Assembly (NCBI RefSeq): GCF_024055715.1 | Contig: NZ_JAMXMV010000005.1 | Location: forward strand, 186,001-250,000 | Origin: Actinoallomurus soli | GTDB lineage: Bacteria; Actinomycetota; Actinomycetes; Streptosporangiales; Streptosporangiaceae | Direction: 5' to 3' | DNA: 64,000 nt | In this document: positions 1 to 8,103 of the stretch, in pieces | Layout: each line of letters starts with the position of its first letter | How positions within the stretch are numbered: position 1 is the stretch's first letter | Notes under the pieces: model-generated | The model's database searches: none | Told to the model about the DNA's origin: nothing | What the model saw: only the letters and a program-made list of their open reading frames with translations | Made by a program: the position numbers and the translations under genes

Positions 1-1329
1 CGCGTCGACGAGGTCCTCAAGGAACTCGCCCTGGACCACCGCAGGGACAACAAGGTCTCCGCGCTGTCCGGCGGCCAGCGCAAGCGCGTCAGCGTCGCCC
101 TGGAGCTGCTGACCAAGCCGTCGCTGCTCTTCCTCGACGAGCCGACCTCCGGCCTGGACCCGGGCCTGGACAAGTCGGTGATGCAGATGTTGCGCGGCCT
201 GGCCGACGACGGCCGCACGGTCGCCGTGGTCACCCACAGCGTCGCGAACCTCGACATCTGCGACCGCCTGCTCGTCATGGCGCCGGGCGGCCGGATCGCC
301 TACTTCGGCCCGCCGAAGGAGGCGCTGCCGTTCCTGGGCTTCGACGACTGGGCGGACGTCTTCCAGGCGTTCGACGACCCGTCCATCGACTGGGGCGGCC
401 GCTACCTGCGGTCCGCCGAGCACCAGCGGTACGTCCAGGCGGAGCTGGTCCAGCCGGTGGCGCCGCAGACCGGGCCGGTCGCCTCGTACCAGCCGCCGCC
501 CAAGCCGCAGAAATGGCCGGAGCAGCTGAGTACGCTGATCCGCCGCTACGTGCGGGGCATCGCCGCCGACCCGATGTTCCTCGGCATCACCGTGCTGCTG
601 CCGATCATCATGGGCCTGCTGGCCCGGGTGGTGCCCACCGGCGACCTGCTCGCGCGCCCCGGCACGAACGGTCAGGCGGCCAACCTCCTGCTCATCCTGT
701 GCATCGGCGGCTGTCTCACCGGCGCCGCGAACGCGGTGCGCGAGCTCGTCAAGGAAAGACCGATCTATCAGCGAGAACGCGCGGTCGGACTGTCCAGATC
801 CGCGTATCTCGCCTCGAAGCTGCTCGTGCTCGGCCTGATCACCATCGGCCAGGGGATCGTGCTGACCCTGGTGGCCATGCTCGGCGTCAAGACGCACGAC
901 AAGGGCGTGCTCACGACTCCGCTCACCGAACTGGTGCTCGCGATCGCCCTGCTGTCCTTCACCGCGATGACCCTGGGCCTGCTGATCTCGGCGATGGTCA
1001 AGACCAGCGAGATGACGATGCCGCTCCTGGTGATGTCGACGCTCGTCCAGGTCGTCTTCTGCGGTGCCCTCGTCCACCTGGACGGCAAGCCGGTGCTGGA
1101 GCAGATCTCGTGGCTGGTGCCCGCCCGATGGGCGCTCGCCGCGATGGCCGGAACGCTGAACGCGGGCCAGCTGATCCCGCACCGGGACACCCCGCCGGAC
1201 CCCCTCTGGAAGCAGGACCTCGGCACCTGGAGCCTGGACATGGGCATCATGGTCCTGCAGGTCGTCGTGCTGTCCTTCCTGGTCGCCCGGATGCTCCGCC
1301 GCCAGGAGCCGGAGGTCATGCGGAAGTGA
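1..1329 (+). CDS. ABC-2 type transporter, ATPase fused to permease (5' partial)
   Basis: The reading frame is open from base 1 and ends with TGA at 1327-1329, so the N-terminus is outside the window; 442 residues are visible. The ATPase half shows the signature LSGGQRKR (about residues 23-30), Walker B LLFLDEPTSGLDP and the switch histidine in VVTHS. After about residue 175 come hydrophobic segments typical of an ABC-2 permease, giving an ABCG-like half-transporter order (ATPase then membrane domain). In actinobacteria such proteins often carry an N-terminal FHA domain, which cannot be seen here. The substrate is unknown. The stop overlaps the next start by 4 bp, so the two genes are probably co-translated. 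Confidence 0.9.
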   Translation, partial: RVDEVLKELALDHRRDNKVSALSGGQRKRVSVALELLTKPSLLFLDEPTSGLDPGLDKSVMQMLRGLADDGRTVAVVTHSVANLDICDRLLVMAPGGRIAYFGPPKEALPFLGFDDWADVFQAFDDPSIDWGGRYLRSAEHQRYVQAELVQPVAPQTGPVASYQPPPKPQKWPEQLSTLIRRYVRGIAADPMFLGITVLLPIIMGLLARVVPTGDLLARPGTNGQAANLLLILCIGGCLTGAANAVRELVKERPIYQRERAVGLSRSAYLASKLLVLGLITIGQGIVLTLVAMLGVKTHDKGVLTTPLTELVLAIALLSFTAMTLGLLISAMVKTSEMTMPLLVMSTLVQVVFCGALVHLDGKPVLEQISWLVPARWALAAMAGTLNAGQLIPHRDTPPDPLWKQDLGTWSLDMGIMVLQVVVLSFLVARMLRRQEPEVMRK

Positions 1330-2171
1330 CGCCGGACCCGCGCGGAACGGGCTCGCATCCGGGCATCGACACCTCGGTGCCGCACACGGCCCGCATGTAC
1401 GACTACCTGCTGGGCGGCAAGGACAACTTCGCGGTCGACCGGGCGGCCGTGCGGAAGGTCCTCGAGGCGATGCCGGACATGCCGCAGAGCATCCGGCTGA
1501 GCCGGCTGTTCCTGCGCCGCGCGGTCCGGTACGCCATCCGACGGGGCGTCACCCAGTTCCTCGACATCGGCACCGGGATCCCGACCGCCGGCAACGTGCA
1601 CGAGGTCGCCCACGAGCTCGCCCCCGGGGCCCGTGTCGCCTACGTCGACCACGATCCGATCGTGCTGACCCACGCGCGGGCGCTCCTCTCGCGCGAGCAG
1701 CAGGACCGGGTCACGATCGTGGCGGCCGACCTGCGCGAGCCGGAGAAGATCCTGGCGGCTCCCGAGATACGCGATGTCCTCGACTTCGAGCGGCCGGTCG
1801 CGCTGATGCTGGTGTCGGTGCTGCACTTCCTGCGGGACGACGAGGACCCGTACGGCGTGGTGAAGAGGCTCTGCGACGGGCTGGCGCCGGGCAGCATGCT
1901 GATGCTGACGCACGCGTCCCTGGACCCGGATCCGGAGACCGGCCTGGCCGCCTCCGCCGGCTGGGCCAACGCCACGTCCACGATGAACATGCGGACCCAT
2001 GAGGAGATCCTGCGGTTCTTCGACGGCCTGGAGCTGGTCGAGCCGGGCCTGACCGCCACCTGGAACCCCGACGGGGAGCCCACGGAGGTGCTGGAACGCG
2101 CCATCCGGAACATCTGGGGTTACGGCGGCGTCGCGGTCAAGGCGCCCGCCGGAACCCACCCCGATCACTGA
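1326..2171 (+). CDS. SAM-dependent methyltransferase, DUF574/Methyltransf_19 family
   Basis: A 281-residue protein beginning at a GTG that overlaps the preceding stop codon (GTGA). It has the hallmark opening of this actinobacterial family, PHTARMYDYLLGGKDNFAVDR, near residue 20. The SAM-binding segment FLDIGTGIPT is near residue 80, followed by AYVDHDPIVL, the acidic residue that usually contacts the SAM ribose. Length fits the family (about 265-285). Substrates of these proteins are generally unknown, and their large copy number in actinomycetes gives no clue here. The frame can be extended upstream only by reading antiparallel to good ABC-transporter codons, so the GTG start is preferred. 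Confidence 0.88.
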   Translation: MTPDPRGTGSHPGIDTSVPHTARMYDYLLGGKDNFAVDRAAVRKVLEAMPDMPQSIRLSRLFLRRAVRYAIRRGVTQFLDIGTGIPTAGNVHEVAHELAPGARVAYVDHDPIVLTHARALLSREQQDRVTIVAADLREPEKILAAPEIRDVLDFERPVALMLVSVLHFLRDDEDPYGVVKRLCDGLAPGSMLMLTHASLDPDPETGLAASAGWANATSTMNMRTHEEILRFFDGLELVEPGLTATWNPDGEPTEVLERAIRNIWGYGGVAVKAPAGTHPDH

Positions 2172-2204
2172 CCCCGGCGGGTCGACCCCGGCGGACCGGA
2201 AGGA

Positions 2205-2224
2205 GTCCCGAGCGACCTCGGGAC
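2205..2224 (+). terminator. Hairpin downstream of methyltransferase gene
   Basis: Perfect 8-bp stem GTCCCGAG / CTCGGGAC with a CGAC tetraloop, 33 nt past the methyltransferase stop. It has no T-tract, as is common for actinobacterial terminators. Confidence 0.55.
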
Positions 2225-2345
2225 CAGGGCCGCGGCCGGCCGGGGCCGACCGAGCACGGACGGACGACCCGCGGCCGGATCAGGCCCCTCACGGTGCGCG
2301 CGTCGCCGTGAGCCGTACCATCATGGGGCCGAAAGGGGATGCGGA

Positions 2346-3362
2346 ATGCCGGACACGTGGGTGGTCGTCGGACTGGACAACGGCGGTACCAGCAATAACG
2401 CGACCGTGCTGGACGCCTCGGGGAACTTCCTCGTCGACCGTCTCGTGGAGACTCCCAGCCGGGTGCTCGAAGGGCCGGAGGTCGCCGTGGAGGCCCTGGC
2501 GGCGTCCCTGGCGGGGGTTCTGGAGGTGACCGGCACCGATCCGGCGCGGGTCCGCGCCGTCGGCCTCGACACCCCCGGCCCGGCGAGCGCGACCGGTGTC
2601 ATCTCCAGCAAGGGCGCCACGAACTTCCCCCAGCCCGAGTGGTGGGGCTTCGACATCCGCGCCGCCCTCGAGGAGCGCCTGGGACTGCCCGTCGTCTACA
2701 ACAACGACGGGAACGCCGCGGCGCTGTACGCCCACCACGCCCACTTCGGCGCCGACGCGTCCCGGCACTCCTCCGTGTCCGCGATCGTCGGCACCGGCCT
2801 GGGCGGCGGCGTGGTCGAGTCCGGAAAGGTCGTCAAGGGCGCCGCCGGGATGGCCGGCGAACTCGGGCACGTCCACATCCCGATGCACGGGCTGCTCGAG
2901 GACGGGCAGCCGGTGCCCGCCTGCAACTGCGGCTTCTCCGCCGACGCCGAGAGCGTGGCCTCGCTCACCGGGATCGCCAACAACCTCCTGCCGTACTGGC
3001 TCACGAGGTTCGAGGGGCACCCGCTGGCCGACGAGCCGCCGGGCAAGGCCGCCAAGCTCGTGCGGGGCTACGCCGAACAGGACGACCCCCTCGCGCTCAA
3101 GATCTTCGAGCAGCAGGCGATCGCGCTCGGCCGCCTCTTCACCATCGCCGCGAACTTCACCGACCCCGGCGCGTACTTCGTCGGCGGCGGCGTCGTCGAG
3201 ACCGGCCCGAGGTTCCGGGAGTGGTTCCTGGGCAAGGTCCGCGAGCACACCGTGCTGCGGGAGGAGCAGGCCCGCGCCGCGCGGTTCTCCCTGGTGCCCG
3301 ACCTCGACATGGCGGGGGCGCGCGGCGCCGCGATCGCCGCGCGCGACGCCCTGCCGCGGTAG
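2346..3362 (+). CDS. ROK-family sugar kinase
   Basis: A 338-residue protein that starts directly with the phosphate-binding loop VVGLDNGGTSNN and has no N-terminal helix-turn-helix, so it is a kinase-type rather than a repressor-type ROK protein. Further ROK features are NNDGNAAALY (catalytic Asp region, about residues 118-127), IVGTGLGGGVV, and GELGHVHIP with the ROK histidine. The zinc-binding Cys motif is partial: CNCG is present, but the third cysteine of the usual CxCGxxGC is replaced by an acidic/alanine stretch. Probable substrate is a hexose or amino sugar; which one cannot be told. The start is ATG behind an AAAGGGGATG ribosome site, with a possible -10 TACCAT at 2316-2321. Confidence 0.85.
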   Translation: MPDTWVVVGLDNGGTSNNATVLDASGNFLVDRLVETPSRVLEGPEVAVEALAASLAGVLEVTGTDPARVRAVGLDTPGPASATGVISSKGATNFPQPEWWGFDIRAALEERLGLPVVYNNDGNAAALYAHHAHFGADASRHSSVSAIVGTGLGGGVVESGKVVKGAAGMAGELGHVHIPMHGLLEDGQPVPACNCGFSADAESVASLTGIANNLLPYWLTRFEGHPLADEPPGKAAKLVRGYAEQDDPLALKIFEQQAIALGRLFTIAANFTDPGAYFVGGGVVETGPRFREWFLGKVREHTVLREEQARAARFSLVPDLDMAGARGAAIAARDALPR

Positions 3363-3424
3363 CGCGTTCCCGGCGTGACGGGCGCCTGCCGCAGGAGCAG
3401 TCCCGCGCATCGTCGCAGGTCACC

Positions 3425-3430
3425 TACGCT
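3425..3430 (+). promoter_or_regulatory. -10 box of a leaderless gene
   Basis: TACGCT lies 7 nt before the ATG at 3438, and no Shine-Dalgarno sequence precedes that ATG. The spacing puts the transcription start on or next to the start codon. Confidence 0.45.
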
Positions 3431-3437
3431 TTGCGGC

Positions 3438-3635
3438 ATGGCGGGACGCTGGAGCGCGGCAGGCGGCTGGGTGATCGAGGCGATCGTTCTCGGCGACCGT
3501 CCCTGCTATCGCGTGAGCCGGCGGGGCTACCTCGTCGGCGACGGCTACTGCTATCGCCTGGCCGAGCTGGAGCGGCTGCTGCGGCGGCACGGCATCGCGC
3601 TGGGCGACCTGACCGAGGAGGGCCCTCCGCCGTAA
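3438..3635 (+). CDS. Small conserved-type hypothetical protein, 65 aa
   Basis: A short basic protein with a clear coding bias. It contains an aromatic, beta-rich core, RPCYRVSRRGYLVGDGYCYR, followed by a helical LAELERLLRRHG segment. The sequence could be a small nucleic-acid-binding or partner protein, but I do not recognise a named family. The start at 3438 is preferred over an upstream ATG because it sits 7 nt after a TACGCT box. It lies between a ROK kinase and a MarR regulator, with only 38 nt to the latter. Function unknown. Confidence 0.6.
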   Translation: MAGRWSAAGGWVIEAIVLGDRPCYRVSRRGYLVGDGYCYRLAELERLLRRHGIALGDLTEEGPPP

Positions 3636-3639
3636 CCGG

Positions 3640-3666
3640 TTGAAGGCTCAAGCACGTGACTAGACT
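3640..3666 (+). promoter_or_regulatory. Promoter of the MarR gene, leaderless type
   Basis: TTGAAG (3640-3645) and TAGACT (3661-3666) are 15 nt apart, which is short for a -35/-10 pair. TAGACT lies 7 nt before the ATG at 3674, so the message probably begins at the start codon. Confidence 0.45.
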
Positions 3667-3673
3667 CGCCGGG

Positions 3674-4147
3674 ATGAGCGAGACGCGATGGCTGAGCCCG
3701 GACGAGCAGCACACCTGGCGCGCGTACCTGACCGCCCATCGTCTGCTGCTCGACGAGATCGACGCCCAGCTCCGCCGCGACTCGGGCATTCCGCACGCCT
3801 ACTACGAGATCCTGGTGCGCCTCTCGGAGACGCCCGGCCGCACGCTGCGGATGTCCGTGCTCGCCGAGGGCACCCGTGTCTCCCCGAGCCGGCTGTCCCA
3901 CGCGATCACCCGGCTGGAGGAGCGCGGCTGGGTGCGCCGGGAGGACTGCCCCACCGACCGGCGCGGTCAGCTCGCCGTCCTCACCGACGAGGGGTACGCC
4001 GCGCTGGCCGCCGCGGCGCCGGGCCACGTCGAGGCCGTACGGCGGGCGCTGTTCGACGCGCTCGACGCCGATCAGGTCCGGTGGCTCGGCGCCATCAGCC
4101 AGACCCTCGCCGACCACCTGGACACCGCCGGATCTCCGGAGGCGTGA
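3674..4147 (+). CDS. MarR-family transcriptional regulator
   Basis: A 157-residue MarR protein. The winged helix-turn-helix is visible as LRMSVLAEGTRVSPSRLSHAITRLEERGWVRRE, followed by the wing DCPTDRRGQLAVLTDEG, where the Asp-Arg pair is typical of MarR. The N-terminal helix ends in PHAYYEILVRLSETP, also a family feature. ATG 3674 is chosen over GTG 3656 because of the TAGACT box 7 nt upstream. It is convergent with the redox operon (31 nt gap), so its target is probably elsewhere or itself. No ligand can be inferred. Confidence 0.88.
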   Translation: MSETRWLSPDEQHTWRAYLTAHRLLLDEIDAQLRRDSGIPHAYYEILVRLSETPGRTLRMSVLAEGTRVSPSRLSHAITRLEERGWVRREDCPTDRRGQLAVLTDEGYAALAAAAPGHVEAVRRALFDALDADQVRWLGAISQTLADHLDTAGSPEA

Positions 4148-4178
4148 GCGAGCCGATCTCATGGAGCACGGGCGGGCG

Positions 4179-5657
4179 TCAGGGCGTCTTGAAGCGCATC
4201 GCGAGGGCGGGGCACATCTCGATCGCCTGATGGGCCTGCCGTAGCAGGCGCCGCGGCACGGACTTGCTCTCGACGACCGGGAAGCCGTGCTCGTCCAGGC
4301 TCACCAGGTCGGGGACGAGGTGCCCGCACAGTCCGTGCCCGGCGCAGCGCGTCCAGTCCACCGTCAGGCGCAGCCCGGTGTCCTCGGACTCCTCCGCCGC
4401 GGCCACCTCCTCGCCGTCGATCGGCAGCAGCCCGCGCACCGGGCGGCCGCAGGTCCCGGAGGACAGGTGGACGGCGACGTCCTCCTGGAAGACCTCGAGC
4501 GCCGAGGCGATGAAGCGCGACGTGCCGTCCGGATGGTGGCAGGCTCCGCGGCCCTTGACGACCTGCATGCCCTGCCGCACGGCCGACAGCGCCTCGGACC
4601 GTGAGTCGCCCTCCGCCAGCGCGCGCAGCGACCGGGCGAGGGCCGGCAGGCCCAGGCGGCAGGGACCGCACTGCCCGGCGGTCTCCATGCCCATGTAGAC
4701 GGCGACCCGGGCGACCTCGCCGAGCGGGCAGACGTCCCGGGCGAGCGGCAGGATGATGCCGGCCCCCAGACTGGCGCCCGCCCGGGCGATGTCCTCGCGT
4801 GAGACGCGGGCGCGGTTCGCGGCGGTGGGGGTGAGCCAGGCGCCGTGGTAGCCGCCCATCAGGACGCCCTGGCCGACGTCGGCCCGGCACAGGTCGAGCA
4901 CCTGGAACAACGGGGTGCCGGCCGGGGCCTCGACGACGACGGGCCGCCCGCCGGGCCCCCAGACGGTGAGGAGGACGGTGCCCGGTTCCTCGGCCGTGCC
5001 GATGGCCCCGTAGAGGTCCGGGCCGAGCTGGGACAGCAGTGCGAGCTGGGCGAACGTCTCCGCGTTGGACAGCAGGGTGGGCAGCCCGTCGACGCCGCGT
5101 TCGGCGGCCCGCACCTTGCGGCCCGGGGGCAGCGCCGGCGCGCCGTTCACCCCGTTGACCAGCGCGCCGCCCTCACCGGTGACGAACCGCTCCGGCAGGC
5201 GGACGACGCGGATGAAGCCCCCGAGGTTGCTCTCCACGACCGCGCTGCGGATGGACCGGCCGGCCCGGCCGCCGTCGGTCACGCCGATGACGACCTCGCG
5301 GGCGCCGAGCGCGAGGGCGGCCAGCATCGCCCCGTCGAGAATGAGGTGCGGAACGCGGGACATCAGCAGCTTGTCCTTGGCGCTGGCCGGCTCGCCCTCG
5401 GTGGCGTTGACCAGGACGACGGTCTGGGCGTCCTGCCGGCGGGCCGCCGAGACGACCGCCTTCAGCTTCCGCGCGAACGGGAAGGCCGCGCCGCCCCGGC
5501 CGCGCAGGTCGACCTGCGCGGCCATCGCCTGCAGTTCGCGCACGCTGCGCCGCCGGAACTCCCCGTGCACCTCACGGTGGGCGGTCTGGTCGATGCGCTG
5601 ATGCCGGTCGAGACCACGGCCGAGGCGCGGCGGCCCCACGTACCGGAAGTCCCTCAT
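4179..5657 (-). CDS. NuoF-like flavoprotein with C-terminal [3Fe-4S] ferredoxin
   Basis: A 492-residue fusion. Residues about 45-240 form the FMN/NADH-binding part of the 51-kDa complex I subunit (RGRGGAAFP at 53-60, NATEGEP at 84-90). An SLBB region follows, then a cluster domain at 325-395 with Cys330, Cys333 and Cys373. The first cysteine of the usual ESCGxCxPC is alanine (ETAGQCGPC), so the normal four-Cys [4Fe-4S] site looks incomplete. Residues 430-492 are a ferredoxin with Cys438-x5-Cys444 and Cys482-Pro, the [3Fe-4S] arrangement. No other complex I genes are near. It overlaps the upstream membrane-protein gene by 4 bp, suggesting that it passes electrons to that partner. Confidence 0.85.
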   Translation of the reverse strand: MRDFRYVGPPRLGRGLDRHQRIDQTAHREVHGEFRRRSVRELQAMAAQVDLRGRGGAAFPFARKLKAVVSAARRQDAQTVVLVNATEGEPASAKDKLLMSRVPHLILDGAMLAALALGAREVVIGVTDGGRAGRSIRSAVVESNLGGFIRVVRLPERFVTGEGGALVNGVNGAPALPPGRKVRAAERGVDGLPTLLSNAETFAQLALLSQLGPDLYGAIGTAEEPGTVLLTVWGPGGRPVVVEAPAGTPLFQVLDLCRADVGQGVLMGGYHGAWLTPTAANRARVSREDIARAGASLGAGIILPLARDVCPLGEVARVAVYMGMETAGQCGPCRLGLPALARSLRALAEGDSRSEALSAVRQGMQVVKGRGACHHPDGTSRFIASALEVFQEDVAVHLSSGTCGRPVRGLLPIDGEEVAAAEESEDTGLRLTVDWTRCAGHGLCGHLVPDLVSLDEHGFPVVESKSVPRRLLRQAHQAIEMCPALAMRFKTP

Positions 5658-6559
5658 CGCCGGTCACCGAGCCAGGGCGAGGTCTCGGCGCGCAACGCCG
5701 CCCAGAACTGCTCGTCGGGCAGGTCGCCGGTCTCCGCGGCCGCCCGGGCGTCCGCGCTGACCCGGTCACGGGGGTCGGCGGCGCCGTGGCGCGCCCCGGC
5801 CCCCGTGACCCGGCCGTCTCCTCTGGCCCTGCGGGCGCGCAGCATGCGGCGGTCACGGGCCAGGCGCGGCAGCCGGCCCGTCGCCGCGACCAGCACCAGC
5901 GCGGCGCAGACGATGTAGCTCCACGTGACCCAGGCCTTGGGCGTACGGCCGGCCGCCAGACCGTGGACGAGCGCCGCGGCCCACATCACGTACGCGAGCG
6001 CGTGCACCGTGCGCCACAGCCACGGACGGGGACCGGTGACGAACCGGCCGCGCAGCACGCCGGTGGCGACGATGACGACCAGCAGGTCACCGGCGATGGT
6101 GCCCAGGCCGACCAGGACGGCGCGCCGGCCGTGGCCGGTGAAGGGCAGGAACGCGTCGAGGACCGTCGCGTGGGCCTCCATGACCTTCAAGGCGATGTGG
6201 GCGACCAGGAAGCCGACGGCCATGACCGCGGTCGCGCGGTGGGCGCCCTGGGCGAGGATCCGCAGTCCGATCGGCAGGATCCGCTGTGCGGCGACGACCC
6301 CGGCGACGACCGCCGCGGTCGCGGCCAGGAGGGTGAACACGCCGACGTAGAACTCCAGGAACCGCCGCAGCCGCTCGATCTCGGCCGCTCCCCACGAGGT
6401 CCGGCCGACGACCAGGACCACCGCGAGGAGCACCAGGGTCAGGAAGGCGGCCCGGGTCCGCCCGGGTCTTCGGGAGGGACGGCGCCGCGCCCGCCTCCGC
6501 CGCGCCCCGGGCTCCCTGGGGGCGTGGCGGGAGGCGGCGGTCCGCTCAGAGGACGCCAT
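5654..6559 (-). CDS. Ferric-reductase-like / cytochrome b-type membrane protein
   Basis: A 301-residue protein with a very basic N-terminus (Arg-rich, about residues 10-35) followed by about six hydrophobic helices. Histidines within or at the ends of helices (QGAHRATAVM, LVAHIALKVM, RTVHALAYVM, ALVHGLAAG) match the haem-ligand pattern of ferric-reductase-like transmembrane domains. The C-terminal 80 residues are hydrophilic. ATG 6559 is preferred to GTG 6571 because GGGAG lies at the right distance. The gene overlaps the end of the M23-like gene by 14 bp and the NuoF-like gene by 4 bp, so all three are translationally coupled. Likely role: quinone or haem-mediated electron transfer across the membrane with the NuoF-ferredoxin protein. 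Confidence 0.78.
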   Translation of the reverse strand: MASSERTAASRHAPREPGARRRRARRRPSRRPGRTRAAFLTLVLLAVVLVVGRTSWGAAEIERLRRFLEFYVGVFTLLAATAAVVAGVVAAQRILPIGLRILAQGAHRATAVMAVGFLVAHIALKVMEAHATVLDAFLPFTGHGRRAVLVGLGTIAGDLLVVIVATGVLRGRFVTGPRPWLWRTVHALAYVMWAAALVHGLAAGRTPKAWVTWSYIVCAALVLVAATGRLPRLARDRRMLRARRARGDGRVTGAGARHGAADPRDRVSADARAAAETGDLPDEQFWAALRAETSPWLGDRR

Positions 6560-7760
6560 CGGGGCTCCCACCGGGCAGGGGGACGTTCGGGACGCGCGTG
6601 CTGGGCCCGCCCGGCTTGGGCGTGCGGCTGGGGGAGGGGCTCTTGGACGGTGCGGGGGTCGGGGACGCGGACACGGCCCCGAAGTTCAGCAGCGGGTTGC
6701 CCGCGTCGACGCGGACGCCGGCCCGCTCGGCGAACGTCGCCGCCGCCGTCTCGCGCAGGGTCCAGCCGCCCAGCTGGAAGTGGTCGAGCTGCATGGTGCC
6801 GGTCGCGTCGCCGATCGCGAACCGCACCATCCGCTGGGGCGCCTCCCCGCCGCCGCACGGCTGCTCCGTGCCGGTCCTGCCCAGGTAGTCGCCGCGTTTC
6901 ACGAGGCTGCCGTCGCGCACCTTCGTCACGTCGGACAGCTGGTAGTACTGCGTGGCCAGGCCGTTCGGGTGGATCAGGAGCACGAGCCCGTGGCCGGCCG
7001 CGGAGGAGCAGAGCCGGTAGATCCGGCCGTCGCCCGGGGCGAGGACGCGCCCGTCCCCGCCGTCGAAGCCGGACACGCCCTTGTCCGTGGCCAGGAGGGT
7101 CCAGGACTGCCCGACCCCCCAGGGCAGCATGAGGCCCGTGTCCAGTGGCGTGTCGGCCGTGCCGCTGAACTTCTCCAGCGCCGGGCGTTCGCCGGCCGGC
7201 ACGACCGAGGCGGGCGCCTTCCGCAGGAGCGTGGTGAACCGCGGGGTGCCGGCCAGGGCCACCTGCCAGCCGGCGCCGGTGCGCTGCGCGACGTAGAGCG
7301 AGGACTCCGGCATGACCGCCATCCCGCGCGGCGGCGGGATCGTCTCGGTGCCGAACGCCCAGGTGCGCGTGTGGTCCATCCGGCTCAGCCGCACGATGGG
7401 GGCGGACAGTGTGCCGACGCCGTAGTCCTGGCGGACCGTGTGGCTGCGTTCGGCGAGGACGACCGTCTCGACCTTCTTGTTGAGCTGGACGGCCGGGCTG
7501 ACCGGAGCACGGGACGGCAGGGAGGGGGACGGCGCGGGACGTGGCCGGTGGGAGCGCCCGGCGTGTACGGGACGGCGGTCGGCGACCGGGTGCCGGGCGG
7601 CCGGCGGCATGACGGCCTGCTCGACGATGGCGGCCAGCGCGAGGCCCACGGCGACGACGACCACTCCGCCCAGGGCGGAGATCCTGTCGCCCAGCGACGC
7701 CGTCAGCCTCCGGCGCCGTGGGGGGCCGGGCCGTCCCTGCCTTCGGTGCGTCCTCGGCAT
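6546..7760 (-). CDS. Membrane-anchored M23/LytM-like protein, catalytic residues lost
   Basis: A 404-residue protein: a basic N-terminus, one membrane segment (about residues 30-50), then an extracytoplasmic region. Residues about 205-330 have the outline of an M23 (LytM) fold (APGDGRIYRL, VLLIHPNGLATQYYQL, VKRGDYLGRTG). The zinc ligands are not conserved: the first HxxxD motif reads SGFD, YAHL is YYQL, and the final HxH is replaced by RMVRFAIG. It is therefore probably non-catalytic. A Pro/Ser-rich tail (SPTPAPSKSPSPSR) ends the protein. It is first in the operon with the cytochrome b-like and NuoF-like genes, so it may act as an assembly or wall-anchoring partner; that is inference. Confidence 0.72.
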   Translation of the reverse strand: MPRTHRRQGRPGPPRRRRLTASLGDRISALGGVVVVAVGLALAAIVEQAVMPPAARHPVADRRPVHAGRSHRPRPAPSPSLPSRAPVSPAVQLNKKVETVVLAERSHTVRQDYGVGTLSAPIVRLSRMDHTRTWAFGTETIPPPRGMAVMPESSLYVAQRTGAGWQVALAGTPRFTTLLRKAPASVVPAGERPALEKFSGTADTPLDTGLMLPWGVGQSWTLLATDKGVSGFDGGDGRVLAPGDGRIYRLCSSAAGHGLVLLIHPNGLATQYYQLSDVTKVRDGSLVKRGDYLGRTGTEQPCGGGEAPQRMVRFAIGDATGTMQLDHFQLGGWTLRETAAATFAERAGVRVDAGNPLLNFGAVSASPTPAPSKSPSPSRTPKPGGPSTRVPNVPLPGGSPDGVL

Positions 7761-8103
7761 CGACCTGCCCTTCCAAGGACGATCGCATTAGTGATCGAAA
7801 CCGGATTGCGTGAGGAGTGTAGGAGGCCGGGGGCCTTTAAAGTGTCGAAAACATGAAAAATCGTCATGGAGACGATCGTCTTAGCGGAGCGGAATGGCGC
7901 CGTCACCCGATGGCGCCGAACGCGCGGGGCGAGCCGCCGTCAGGCCACGTCAGGCGGGGTGTGCGGAACCGCCCAGAGGGCGGGCCGGACGGAACGGCGT
8001 CCTCGCAGAGCCGCCATTTCCGCCGGACACGCGCCTCCGGGCGGTGTCGATTGTCCGGATCCGGTCACGATTCCGGACAGTGCGAAATAAGTCGCGAACG
8101 GTA
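7761..8103. promoter_or_regulatory. Intergenic region upstream of the redox operon
   Basis: 343 bp without a gene. It should contain the promoter of the minus-strand redox operon; TACACT on the minus strand (7816-7821) is a possible -10. Two symmetric sites stand out: CATGA-N7-TCATG at 7852-7868 and the perfect 12-bp palindrome AGACGATCGTCT at 7870-7881, which are adjacent and could form an operator. The right end holds the GH2 terminator. Confidence 0.4.
8052..8079 (-). terminator. Hairpin downstream of the GH2 gene
   Basis: TGTCCGGA / TCCGGACA, an 8-bp perfect stem with a 12-nt loop, 25 nt beyond the GH2 stop codon. Confidence 0.5.

Noticed and set aside
4179-5657. Complex I subunit NuoF
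   Set aside because: No other nuo genes, a missing cluster cysteine, and a fused [3Fe-4S] ferredoxin show it is a stand-alone relative.
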